Source: Selaginella moellendorffii
Taxonomy: Eukaryota; Streptophyta; Lycopodiopsida; Selaginellales; Selaginellaceae
Assembly (NCBI RefSeq): GCF_000143415.4
Contig: NW_003314274.1
Coordinates: 1,325,775 to 1,389,774, forward strand
Direction of reading: 5' to 3'
DNA length: 64,000 nucleotides
Shown here: piece by piece, positions 9,494 through 21,900 of the stretch
How positions within the stretch are numbered: the first letter of the stretch is position 1
Layout: each line of letters opens with the position of its first letter
The notes under the pieces: model-generated
Told to the model about the DNA's origin: nothing
Databases searched by the model: none
Seen by the model: only the letters and a program-made list of their open reading frames with translations
Made by a program: the position numbers and the translations under genes

Positions 9494-12400
9494 TTATATA
9501 AGTTTTGCCTTCTCCCAAGCCGTGCGAAGTTGTTCCGCACTGTCAACAGAGGCATCGAGGATGGTTTTGATGATGTCCGCTTCGTGACAGTGAGATTCCA
9601 CTTCTTTCTCGAGTTTGGCAGACTGTAGTACGGCTCTGCGCAACACGCTCTCTGGCATTCCTGCATGGAAAGAGCGACTAACATGTGCATGAGACGGGAA
9701 CTTTCGCTTGCCTGCTATTCGTGCGACGTTGACGCCATAACTCTTCGGGCAAGAGCCAGAAGTGAGTTTGTAGAGGAATGTTACTGCTTCCAGCTCGTTA
9801 TTTCCACCTCCAACCTTGCATGCCATATGGCACAAAGACACCTGTCCACAGCCAACAATGAGGCCAGCAACAGACGCGGAAAGCTTACGGAAGGGTCATT
9901 CGCAAAATCGCTTGCAAGTTTGTGGTAGTGAGAAGAAAACATTCCCCGACATTGGACGTTGTGTGCTAGATAATGGAGCACGGCGTGCCTGGAAACAAAA
10001 GAAAAGGAAGAAGAAGCAACGGAGATAGGCTTTTAAGAAACACAAATGAAATAAAACATACGCTATAGCTTGGCCGTCTGAGGTTGCTGTTCCACGTCCA
10101 AGCTCGTCCAGAGCCACAAACGAGTTTTGAGTTGCACAGCGCTGGAACAGACGGTGTTAGAGATGGACGCTCAAACACAGTCGAGGAGTTACCAGCATAA
10201 CAGCGGTTTCCAGTAGTTCAATCAAGAATGTGCTTTGACCTGTCATGATTTGATCCTTGGCTCCCATACGAACGAATAATCTATCCGTAAGGGAAAGCTC
10301 GAGCGACTCAGCTGGAACCTCTGAACCAATCTGGAAGCGTCAAAAACCTTTTAGTTTTGTCCAAAGTATCATAGATGACTTTACCTGTGCGAGTATCATT
10401 CCCAGACATACTTGACGAAGCAAAGTCGACTTGCCACCCATATTGGGCCCTGTCAAAAGCATAACCTCTGGATTGCTTCCGCCACCGAGAACAACATCGT
10501 TCGGAACAAAAGGAGTGCTTGCAGCAGTACTAACAGCCACTATAGGATGTCGTAAGGCTTTGGCTCTAAAAACCGGCTTTGCAAGTTGACTTGCTGGGAC
10601 AAACGTTGGCAAGCACGTCATTCCATCCATGTGCAACCGGGCAGACGATATGCTCATAAGAGCATCCAATTCTGGAAAGAGAAAGCTTTGTTTATCAAGC
10701 GACTGTTGCTTGCATACCAGAACTTGCATACCAGAAACAGCTCGAATAGCAGAGAGCCAGTGATCGTGATCGTCACAAAAGCGCTTAGTAAGAGTCTGGA
10801 GTATGCCTCTCAGAGCAGCTTCCTTCTCGTTTTCACAAAGGCTAAGCTCTTGCAACAGCTCTTTCACTCTTGGTGTCCAGTATCGACAGAAACCCTGCAC
10901 GTTAGCTCTGCTAGTCACTTTCAATGAAAACGCCGCTGTTTACCTTTCTAGACGAGCGAAGTTCGTAATCTGAAGGCACTTTAGTATGCAGCTCTTCGGG
11001 TATCTCAAGCAGGTAAGTATCCTTCCCAACAGTCACGTAAGAAATCTGCTACAGAGCAACAGTCAATATGAGTACAATGGAGAAACAAGCTACCTCTGGA
11101 TTTTTGAAAAACTTTTGCTGGCTCTTCAGGTAGCTCTCGAGTTTTTCTCTGGGATCAGATGCCGATAAGTTGCTATGATCACCACCGGTTACTCGACCAT
11201 TTGCTTCTGACTCCGACCAGTCAAAGGAATCCTCAAAATACTGCAGAAGAGGCTTCAAATCAGGAAATCCTTTCCCTAAGAAGAGTATACAATTTTCAGT
11301 AACGTTTGGCTATATAGGAAAAAGGCTTACCAAAGGTCAATAAAGACCGCAGGCGAGCTGATTTGAGCTGCGGCAGACAATTGCCGAAACAAGATACAGC
11401 TTTGACAAGTTTCTGAAAGCCCCGAAGTGCCGCAACGAGTTCCTTGATCTGCTTCTTTGCAGCATCTTCATACAGCACAACCTTCTGTGAATGCCTCCCA
11501 TTTTCCCCACTAAAAACGCATTGCAGTAAATCAGAAGTGCATCGAATAAGAGTCTTCAAACCTGTTTGCACTGAGTCGAGCTAGAAGTCTTTCAAGGTCC
11601 GGAATACCAAAGAGCTCCCGTCGAAATTCTGAAACTGCATTTTCCGCCACACCCTGCAACAAGCTCGATCAACTCGGAGTGAGTACCAACAGACTAACCT
11701 GCATATCTACGACGGCATTTTGCCGTTGCACAATGGATTCAATATTGCAAAGAGGCCTGACAATCCACTGCTTCAATAGACGTCTTCCGAATGGTGTTAT
11801 GCAGTGGTCGAGTAAACACAAAAGAGTCCTGTAATGACCAGCTTAATGAGTTACCGCATCGAAACCATACTCACCCTGCCACTCCACAATTGGAAGAGTT
11901 TTCCAATATTTCCAAGTTATCCAAAGCAGCACTGTCAAGTACCATGTGAGCTTCTGCGGGATCAGCTTCAGGAATAGCGGCTGAATGTTCGAATGACAGG
12001 TCCGATCCTGGAAGCAACTCGAACCTCCCAAGCTGGAGGAGCTGACCATCAAGAAGCGATTGCCTCAAGTAACAAATGCAGCCCCCAAAAGCAGATAAAA
12101 CTGGTTCTGACGAAACACCAAGCTCGAGAATTTTTTGAAGAACGGTGGGCATCGCGTCTGAAGCTCCATAACTGGTGCGAATCTCTTTGGTTGTCTGTTC
12201 AGCGTCCCAGAACTCTTTTGAAGGTACAAGTTGACTGATCAATGGTTTTCTTGTTTGTTCGCGTAAGGCCTTTTGAGTAGCGTCCGTCAGCAAGCCAAGC
12301 GGCAAGACTAGTTCGACAGGCCTCAGTTCTGTCAATATAGATCTAAGTTTCGTCCTTGCGGAGTCATCCTCGACCTGGCGTTATGCATCAATCAGTTATA

Positions 12401-14427
12401 AGCCACACAGTAGACAATCACGGACCTGACCGAGCATAAATAAAGCCCTGGAGGCATCTACCACACAAAGTCCGACCAAAGAACTTCCATAATTGTCCGC
12501 CTTCTCTGTTACTGCAGCAAGGAAGGAGGGCTCCGCATTGTCACTAATCATACCAGAGTCCACCATGGTTCCCTTAGTTATGATCGCACATATTTCACGT
12601 CTTACAACCTGTAAACTTTTGCTTGTATGTATCAAGAACACAGATCGTTATACCTTGTCTTTGCTGCCCGTTTTTCTCTTGCGTTCTTCAAGCTGTTCTG
12701 GTGTCTCCGTTTGCTCCACCACCAACACTCGATGCCCCTAAAATCAAAATCATAAGCATTTCCACTGGGGTGCGAAGTTTCTACCTTTCGAACTAGCTTC
12801 TCTACATTCTCAAAATAATTCTTTTCCGGGAAGCCACAATGCGGCTGCTCACCCTGAACAAGAAGAAAGGTTAACACTTTATAAATAAAAACTGGAGAGA
12901 GCGTAGTGAACCTTCATGTACTGCAGATCAAGGTCTTGAGCTCCAACATGTGCATCCATCTCAAACATTTCGTAGAACTTCCCCATCTGCAGCATGCAGC
13001 ACAGCTAAACACTAGCAGGCATAAGCATCGCATCATCACCTTAAAAAGAAGAACTTTATCCATGTGTTTGGCCTTGAATTCCCACCATTGCCTCTATTTC
13101 GTAAAACAAAAAATAATGACCATCACAAAAGATCAAGGCAGTACCTGGCCTCCTGTGAGCCCTTTCACAAACTCGGCCGGCAAAAAAAGTGTTCGAGAAT
13201 CAAAATTTGGCCAGTCATGGCGCCTTCCTGAAGAATCCTTGCGGTTCCTTTTACAATTCACATTTTGATCAGCCAGGACGCAGTAACCCAATCTTACTTG
13301 CCAAGAAAGCTGAATTTTCTTGAGATTCGACCGCCAAAACGTTCAAGTGCTTCACCACTCAGCAGTAGTGAGCGATCGGCCTCTGCACGCCAATGTATAT
13401 CAATCTAGAAAACACTAGGACAAGCTTACCACAACACTCATCCGCTCTCGTTGTGGCAGGTTCTATCTGCCGAACAGTTTCCTCTTTGAACCGTGTAATT
13501 TTTTCGAGTTCTTCAGCTCGCTGTCTGCAGAAAAGATGCTCAAAATCTGAGTCAGGAAAAGGCTAGTACCTGGTATCTTCTTTCGGAATTTCTCCGATCG
13601 TCGCTTCGTCCTCCATCGTTCGTTTTTCTTTGACATCGGCACCTTTGACTTCACAGCCACTATCATCGTCTGAAGAAGCCACCACGTACTTCTTTCTCAG
13701 CCTTTTCCTCGGAGCTCCCAAACCATCCGACGTTTTGACTGCTGCACTTGCTGAAGAAACAGAAGAACTTCTTCGAGTTTTTCCACAATGACTGTTCTCC
13801 AAATCCATCTTCTCAAGGAACTCCTCGTCGTCACCATCTTCCAAAACGACCTTCTGCTGTCCAGACACGCGATTGTATTTGAGCGATCATTTCCAGCACC
13901 AAAATACCTTCAGTCTTTTGAGTGATTTACTAGACTCCGCTGGAGGACTTCCACATACATTGTCGTCCGCCGGCCTCTTTAGCGGAGACTCTTTGCTTTT
14001 CTCATCATCTCCTTCCTCATTTGGTGCTGTTACCGCTTGAAATGAAGAAAATGTTAGTAGAGAAGTCATAGAAAGCATCTTATCTCACCAGTTCTATCGT
14101 TTTTTCCAGTATCTTCTTCTTGTCGATCATGAGTTTTCGGTGACAAAGCTTTTCCAGCATACACACAAAACTAAAAATGTTAGCATTGGGAAGATCGAGA
14201 AGAACTGGAAATCTAATCTACGATCCAAGATCCCTCCATTCCTCCCAAACTATCAAAGTACCTGGATTACTAGCAGCGGTAGTCGCATCATTGATCACCA
14301 AAACCTTCTTTGCCGCCGGCGATGGAGCACCGGGAGAAAAGAAAGACGCAATGCTGCGCTGCTGCTTGGCCGCGGCGCCGCCTCCTCCACCGCTACCGCC
14401 GCCGCTGCTCCTTCGATGCGGCGCCAT
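9494..14427 (-). CDS. MSH6: DNA mismatch repair protein MSH6 (MutS-alpha subunit)
   Basis: A many-exon gene read on the minus strand from ATG 14427 to the stop at 9494. The N-terminus carries a PCNA-binding PIP box, QRSIASFF, near residues 24-31, typical of MSH6. Next come an acidic/basic disordered region, then the mismatch-binding domain with [17 protein letters not shown] (the F-x-E mismatch wedge) and [14 protein letters not shown]. The C-terminal ATPase has Walker [11 protein letters not shown] and the Walker B/signature region [17 protein letters not shown], then SSHYHKLA. The end, [17 protein letters not shown], is standard. One intron near 9662-9712 has a GC-AG border. I see no Tudor or PWWP domain in the N-terminal region. 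MSH6 pairs with MSH2 to recognise base mismatches in the nucleus. Confidence 0.93.
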
Positions 14428-14511
14428 GGAATGGAAATCGAGGAAGAAATGCGCTCTAGCTAGGGTTTATGGCTTCCCGCCACTAGTTAAGTAGTAGCGT
14501 TTATTTCTATT

Positions 14512-17500
14512 CTATTTGGTTACAAGCGCATTGGAGCCATCGCTCACAACGTAGTTGTCGTTGATGAGGATTATATCCGTGTTTGGAACTCCCCCACAGT
14601 AGAAGACATTGTCTTCGTTGTCGCGGAGAGTTTGCTCGTCGCTGCTAAAGAGAATCGAATGTGGACAAATTTCGCTGTCGATCAGATGTCTCGAGTTTGC
14701 CGCGATTGCTTTCCTCACGTAGCCTTTGTAGACGAGCAAGTCGTCCACCAAAATCTGCCATTGTATCGCTGTAAGTGATTGAAACAAAGCGAGAAAAGCT
14801 CCAGGAGTTTACCTCGATCTCACGGACACCAAACGTGGGATTCCGGCTGTAGTTCCAGATCTTCACGAGGGATAACATCACAGGCTCGTTGAAATACAAA
14901 TAGATCTGGTTACCCTGTGAGAGAAAAGAAACAGCACTACTTAGACTCGAAAGAGAAAAATGCTTGAAACTTACTTCGGTATAATCTCGTACGCTCAACC
15001 ACATGTTTTGAGTGTCCCAGGTGTTGTTCACTCCATTGAAAAGCTTCTCTGGATTGCTGAAATGAGTGGTCATGTCAGGCAAGACGTGAACATTGTCTGG
15101 CGCATATGTCAAGGCCTCCAAAATCAGAAAAGGAAGGAAAAAACTCGAAGGATACGTTTTAAGACGGGGACACTTTGGCCCAGCTCGTCAAATAGCTCGA
15201 TTCCATTGAGTCCCAGATACTGGTGGTCTCCCCAAGTTGAGAGAAGCACAAACTTGATCACATCTGAAAGACAAAAAAGACAAAAAAGTTCACGTATTTT
15301 GCAATGAAGTAGTTACTTACGCCCAGAGGGAAACAAGGGCGTGAGATACTCCTGTAGAACAAGCTTAGCGTAAATCCGCCTTTGCTTGACATTCTCTCTA
15401 ACGTTGTGCTGTTTTAAGAAACCACCATTACAATGAAAACATTCACTTCAGCTACCAGATTGGTTACCTTTTCAAGTTGCTGGAGATTTCTTTTGGATCT
15501 CTTGTACAGCGTCAAAACCTGCCCAAAGTCGAACTTGTCCGTCCCGGGAGCTGAAAACCGAGTTGAGACTGAAATATCAAGTTAAAACACATACCTTTTC
15601 TTAACAGGAAGCCTCCTGCCGGTGAAACTTCGACGTTATCAACGAGAACCTGTATCCATTTTACCTGCAAAGCCGCCGAGTTCTTTAGCAGGCATGAAAG
15701 CAAACATAACTTACACCACGGAACGTGTCGTCTAAACTCTTGTTGTAGTTCCAGAATCTGAAAGCTGACATTGTCACCGGCCTTTTAAAGTCGATCTCCA
15801 GGAAGTGCTCAGCCTCCGGACCATCATACGGCACAAGCCACATATGCCGATCATCCGTTGTCACATTACATCCGTCGACAAGCTTATCAAGCGTCCTGTA
15901 GTCTCCGGTATGCCCTGGTATATCGTTCAAGTCCCTTGGCTTTCCAGTGATAAACTCACTCTGAATTGAGTGTGCATTTCCATTCTCGTCCAGCACCTGC
16001 AGAAACAAGTCTCTTCACGTTACCAACAGTAGCGGATGAAAAGAGATTCTAATCCACTTACACGAATGTTATGCGAAAGTAGTGGGAGTTCTGGTAAAAG
16101 GTACGAGCCTGGATTCCAGTCAGTCCAAAGTAATAGCAATCTCCCCAAGACCTGAGTAGATTGAGCCTGAGAACACGTCCCATTGGCGCTTTATCCGAAC
16201 CACAGTGGTCGTGTAATGACTGTCCAACGCGCTTGCCCTGAGAGGAAGGCACCGGGAGCTTAAACACGGGATTTTGTAAAGGACTTCCAATGTAGGCCTC
16301 GGTATCCTCGTTCATGTCATGTAATCCGTCGCTTCCTGGAGAGCCTTTTTTCTTGTAAGTTTGCGCGTCATGCATCTCTATGGCACACAGGCTGGCCTGA
16401 AAAACATCACGACACATGAAATGAAAGGAAAGAAAAAAGATGAAGCTACTAACCTCATTGTTTGTGAAGAGAATTGGCTCAGCATTGTTGTAAGCGTCAG
16501 AGAGCAAGCCGGATGCTCGTCGCAATTCTCCATAAAATATGAGCTGAGAGTCGAGGAACATACGGATCAACCTGGCACCGCGGTAAGTATGCATTGTCGA
16601 CTTGTTGTAGTTCCAAAACCGGACCATTCCCAGCAAAGTTGGCCCCTCGAGAGAAATGGTGATGGTGCAAGGATGTCCCGGAGAGAAAGGTGCGAGCCAC
16701 ATATGAGAATCGTCGCACGTCAGGTTGACATTGTCGACCAGCCTTTCCACGGGACACGGACTGCAGTTAAGTCCCGAGAGGAGAGCTGCGGTTGTGTAGC
16801 TCACACTGATTTGCTTCCTCGAGTCGATGTGCACCACCTGTCCAGCGTCGTCAAAGATCTCAATGCCGGAGAGACCAACGTAGTGTGGATCACCCCATGA
16901 GCTGTGAATGTCGATCGTCAGCTTCATTCCAAGAGGTAGGAGCGGAATGGAGAAGTCACTCGGCGCTACAAGCTCCGATATTTGTTGCTCGTCACCGTCT
17001 AGCTCTTCTAAGTCTGCATCGTCGGTGTAGCTTAGAGCTTGGAGAAGCGCTGCTTTGTCGGCTGATTCGTCGAGCATGTCGACCGAGAACATTTCATACG
17101 TTGCATCCGCGGACAAGTTCGCACTGACAACTTTCTGGCTCACATTTTGCTCGAACTTATTGTAGAAAGTACAAGTGTCTGTAAACAAAGAAAAAAGCTC
17201 TGAGCGGATATTGTAGTCGTTTCAGAAGTCTTACCTTCACCGTCTGAGTTTAGTATCCTTTCAATCTCCTCGAGCTCCATATTGTCTTCCTCGAGCTTGT
17301 CTATGTCGGCTTGCAGATTGTCGTCAGCGTCGTCGGTCTCCTCTGGTTGTGGTTCCCTTTTCGAAGCGATACTACGCTGCAAGTAACGAGCAGCCCTGGA
17401 CCATATTGACTCCGTTTCAACCTTTTCCACGGCCTGCCTCGTCGCAAGCTTATTACCAGCGACTTCAGAGTCTTCAAATTTTGGAGACGAGGAGTTTAGC

Positions 17501-19725
17501 CTGAAAGTTACACGTAGATCCAGGAAAAAAGATTAAAGGAACTTCGGTTTATACCTTGAAACTTCGAATTCCAGCTTCGGAGATGGAGGAGTTATCGAGA
17601 TTGATTTTCCAATGGACGGATTTGGCAATGTCACTCCTTCCCGCAGTGGTATTCGTGTGCACGAATCATATACTTGGCTCCCGGATGACTTTGAAACCGT
17701 TCCCTGCCACGCTATCTCCCCGTCTATCAAAACTTGCAAGTCCCTCACACCTTTGCCAATACTTTGGGTGTGATTCCAAACTTCAAGGTGTCCGATCGAA
17801 GTGTCTTCCGAAGGTAGCTGAAAGAATATTTCCAGAGGAGGAGAGCCTGGCAAGGGAAGTAAAGCCTCCCACACGCTAGAATTCACACCACCATCCACAA
17901 TCCGGCCAAGTTCTTTTGCAGCTTCACAATTCGAGGTGATTTGCATAGGCTGGACGTCGATTTTCTTGCCATCAGTGTCAAACAGATCTACCTGCAAAAA
18001 CACACGAAAGTTCGTAAGAAAGAAAACAAAAATAATCACAAGAAACTGTTCTAGCAACCACGTAAAAGCACCATCCAAAGCTATCTATCCCAAACTAGTA
18101 CACTACCTCTTTGCAAAAAGTTCATCCCGCGTCGACTCTGCAGCCTATTACAAATTGAGCTTTCATGCGTAGACAAAGGATACCTGCACAAGACCAACGA
18201 AGTGCTTGTCGCCCCAAGTTGATAGAATGCGAAGAGATAAGGTACGGGTTTTGCTGACAGCGGAAACTTCAACTCCTTCACAAGGATGTTCTTGAGGCGT
18301 CAGCATGTCGACGTCGCCACCTTCGAGTTTATCCATAACCCCCAGAAGATACTTGAGCTTGTGGGAGCTAAGAACTTGCAACCGTGCATTGAGAAGCTGT
18401 AGCAACGACTGCTCCATGTTTTCGGCTTCTGGCGAGGTAATGTTCCAGCTGATGGTTGTCTCCCCGTCAGATAGTTGGCCACCTTGATTGTCCTCAGCTT
18501 CTAAATCCTTGCTCAATCCCCCCTCCTCCTCTGCTCTGATTCGCTTATCTTGCTTCTTCAGTATCGCTGGAACAGAGTCCCAGCTCGCTCTAAAGCGATG
18601 CCTCCGCGGCGTCTCCTCCACTTGAGCATGCTTCGAGTCGAGTAAGTTCACTTGAATCTCTTCACTGATCCCTTCCAGCAACCGATCGCTAGTCTTCCCT
18701 TCTATCCCAACACTATTCTCTTGTTCCAACGTCGCAGACTCTTGGGTTGACAAGTTGTCTGCTCCAGTGGAATCTCCCTGCTGCGAGAGCTTCCCAAGAG
18801 TCTCCACCAGTGCCTCGGAGCTCCTTTGTTTCTCGTTCTCCTCGAGCTTCGCGGACGAGTCATACGATTTCCTGGCCACCAGCAGCGACTCGATTATGTC
18901 CAGAGGATTGTCCTGATAGAAGACGTGGTAAACGATATCCTGGCCGACGTACTCAGGCGAGTGGAGTGGTCTTTCGGAGTCTTTCGTGAAACCATCCAGA
19001 GAGCTGTTAACGCGCAGCTCAACTTGGCGCTGAAAAGCACTTCCGAGAGTCGAGGACGTCGAGTGTTGCTGACCAAACTGGACCGGAATTCCATCAACCT
19101 GGCAGATTTCTGGATCTGGTGACGGAGAGTGGAACTCGAGAGACTTGTTCTCGTCTTCTTCCTGGTCATTCTCCTCCGATATGAGCTGCTTGGATTTCTC
19201 CAAGTTGTGTTTGATGATCCGGTTCTCGGACTTTAACGGTTTCATGCTAGCTTTGATCCTGGACTCAGCAACCTGGACAAAAGAAAAATCAAAGAGGTAA
19301 AATTCTCTCTTCGCTACCTTGTGCCAGCCTTTGCTCCTTCCCACACCGAGTCCTCTCCTGCGATGAGATTAACCAGGGCAGGGAAGAAATTTTAGAAACT
19401 CCAAGAAGAAATACCTCTCATCTTTGTTGGATGGACGAACATACAATGGCCGACGCAAGGGGCTCTTTTCCAGTGCTTTGCTCGCATCACTGCGAAAAGA
19501 TCTATTTCAGCTGATATGGATCGACATCCCTGCTTACCTCACGACGATGCAGCCATATTTCTTGCTCGTATCCGTTCTCATCTTCCCAAACCGGGCAAAC
19601 ATCTCAGATGCTCCGGCGCTCGGCATCCATTCCACTGTCGCATTGCACCCTTGGATTCCTGCCACTTTCGAGCACACCACCACATTCTCTCTCGATCGAT
19701 GGCAATCGCCTTCACTCTCATCCAC
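14512..19725 (-). CDS. KATNIP: KATNIP (KIAA0556)-like ciliary protein with DUF4457 repeats
   Basis: A long multi-exon gene from ATG about 19725 to the stop at 14512. The central and C-terminal parts consist of repeated beta-rich modules with diagnostic phrases: RILSTWGDKHFVGL, DDSHMWLAPF and MVRFWNYNKS, then DDRHMWLVPYDG and AFRFWNYNKS, and finally QNMWLSVRDYTE with VKIWNYSRNP and ILVDDLLVYKGYVRKA. These match the DUF4457 repeats of katanin-interacting protein. The N-terminal third is acidic and low-complexity. KATNIP associates with katanin and ciliary microtubules, and human mutations cause Joubert syndrome. In a plant this points to the flagellated sperm. The exact exon ends of the N-terminal part are less certain. 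Confidence 0.85.
17992..18183 (-). other. Candidate U12-type intron in KATNIP
   Basis: The intron between exon ends GLVQ and VDLFD begins exactly GTATCCTTT on the coding strand, the full U12-type 5' splice-site consensus, and ends TTTTTGCAG. At 192 nt it is three to four times longer than neighbouring introns. A CTTAC sequence about 25-30 nt before the acceptor is only a partial match to the U12 branch consensus, so the class is not proven. Confidence 0.45.
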
Positions 19726-19853
19726 GCTTCATCTGCCCTAGCCAACTGATTCATAGCTCTGCCCACGTGGCCCAAACGTGAAATTACATCGTAAAAACAA
19801 AGTATAATAGCTGAAGTTAATTAATTGAAATTAAGAATTCATATCAGTTAATT

Positions 19854-20920
19854 TTAAGAGGATGGCATTGGTACCCCACAGCCGGGCAATAGACTCACAG
19901 TTGGAATAATATAATTAGAAATGAGTTTAGACGAAACTTCATAAAATTGCTGAATGAAATGAGTGCCATCAAATAGTAAATATTCACTTGGATTGTTGCA
20001 TACAGTACCACTTGGTGATCCACAACCACATAGTGCTGTATTATTATCAGTAACGCAATTGAAATTACCTTCAGGTATCCCACAACAAGCTTGTTTATAA
20101 CTTTTAAATCCATATTGCTCCATGTTATTACTTGCAGAAAACCAATCAAAATAATATATTTCAATATCATCATTTTGATTGTTAATATCATTTACCATTT
20201 CTAATAATTTCTTATTAAATAAATCAATAGTATTTCTAACCTCAACAAGGCATCCAAGTTGTCATAAAGCATCCCAGCAGCATTAGAAAATAATTGTAAA
20301 TAGCTAGGAGCACAATCATAACGAGGAAGATTCATTATCATAAAATATTTTGCATCAGAATTATGTAAATCCATAATACTAGAATTGATGCCCTTAACTA
20401 CAGCTGGAATTGTAATATTCATCACATATCAACATTTTGATGATTGTCAACTTGCTGTTTATGCCATATAAAATCTGAAACTTGAGCAGACAATATATGA
20501 GGAGTAGCAAAAGATGTGTTATAAACACTAGGTGGACGAACTGTTGCTCCAGCATAGCCAAAATTCAAACTTGTAAAATAAGTACCATTATAAGTTAAAC
20601 TTGGAGGCTCAATATCATCCAACTTCAATTGACGAGCTAAATAATCAATAAATACATACCCATCACAAAATCTTCCAGTGGGCTTTCCCAGTGTAATTTC
20701 ATATGGTAGATGTCCAGAAAGACTAAATGCACCTTAAATGTCCCGCTGCTACTGCTTCAAGATTGCGATTGCCAGTATCTGAGAGTGCATCAGAAAAGCT
20801 AAAGATTGCACTAGGACACAATTTTTGTTCAAAATTACGAGCATCACCATAAATCGCCAGCAAAAGGAAAAAAACAAAAGCAAAAAGACTAGAGGCCATT
20901 AAAACGAATGAAGGTAACAA
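19854..20920 (-). pseudogene. AT-rich GDSL esterase/lipase pseudogene
   Basis: The minus strand encodes pieces of one secreted plant GDSL esterase in order: a signal peptide (SLFAFVFFLLLAIYGDA), block I as FSFSDALSDTGN, then GKPTGRFCDG and YLARQL, LNFGYAGATVRPP, FMIMNLPRYDCAP, YGFKSYKQACCG, CGCGSPSGTVC and the C-terminal block FDGTHF. The pieces lie in different frames: shifts occur near 20740 and 20260, and another break near 20425. No introns are seen. In block I the position of the catalytic Ser reads Ala. The segment is clearly more AT-rich than the genes around it. It may be an old retrocopy or an insertion from elsewhere. Confidence 0.7.
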
Positions 20921-21699
20921 AATGATTTAACCTTCTATACATTGGTTTAGAGTTATGTTTATCTGAACAGCTGATATTTTTGTATGAGCGAAAATATATA
21001 TATTGTTTCTATAATACTATGTAAGTTATGTTTATTTCCACATGTGATATTTTTGTATCATTTTTCTTATATATTTTAGTTGTGAAATAGTTGCTATTTT
21101 ATAACCTAGCTTCAAAGTAAGGAACTAGCCAGCAGCACTTCCTAATGGTTGCCTAGAGCGTTCGAGCTCCAGAAGTGATCTTCAACCAGCTGGTGACATT
21201 TTCCCCACTACAGCTCATAAGCATCCTACCACGATGATCCTTCTCTTATAAGCACAAGTTCGAGTTGTAACCAGGCTCTCACTTCAATATCTGCATTGCA
21301 AAAGTGGACTGTAGACAAAGAAATACTGCTAGAAAGTGTTCCTATACATTATCTCTTTGCATCCTCGACTTTACTAAAGCGAGCACTCAAAGACTTGCCT
21401 GTCAAAATTGAATCCAAGTAAGTGGAACCAGGCACGGCCCGTTCCTCGATGTCACAGGTGATTGTTCTTCTTTTCTTCTTTGACACTGCAACATGCTCTC
21501 CACTCGGGCTCGTAGTATGGCAAATCCGTCACAGGAATCCCATCCATTAAATTTTTCTTGGTCTTTAGCCAGCATCCATTGATACCTGCAACTCTGTCAC
21601 CTATATAGAGTTTTTCAAATCCCAAAAGCGTCCATTGTGACATTGAAGATAAAAAGCTTTGGAGATTCGATTAGGAACAGAGTTTCCAATAAAAGCTAG
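20921..21699. other. AT-rich intergenic DNA, no gene recognised
   Basis: Low-complexity AT-rich sequence near 20990-21110, then mixed sequence. A 63-codon minus-strand frame at 21452-21643 has no known domain. It may belong to the decayed hydrolase just to its right. Confidence 0.35.
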
Positions 21700-21900
21700 A
21701 AATTTTTCCCAAAAAACCTTATCGTCTGATGCATGGACTCAAGCATCTGGATCAAAGGAGCCGAATAATACCAACAGTGGCAGCACAGACACTGCTCGTT
21801 CCACCACTGACCTGATCCAAGGCGTCCACTCGGTGGCGGGATTATTCCAATGCCACGCACGATGGCCAGCTCCATGAATTAGAACAAAGTTGGGACACAC
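21700..21900 (-). pseudogene. Alpha/beta-hydrolase (methylesterase-like) fragment
   Basis: The minus strand at about 21843-21895 reads NFVLIHGAGHRAWHW, the N-terminal oxyanion-loop signature of the plant methylesterase/hydroxynitrile-lyase family (usually FVLVHGAGHGAWCW). Downstream the frame continues through LPLLVLFGSFDPDA and then stops. No nucleophile-elbow serine motif or catalytic His region can be placed, so this is a truncated remnant. The family assignment rests on one motif. Confidence 0.4.

Noticed and set aside
20921-21110. Possible AT-rich origin or matrix attachment region
   Set aside because: Only base composition supports it; no specific motif is present.
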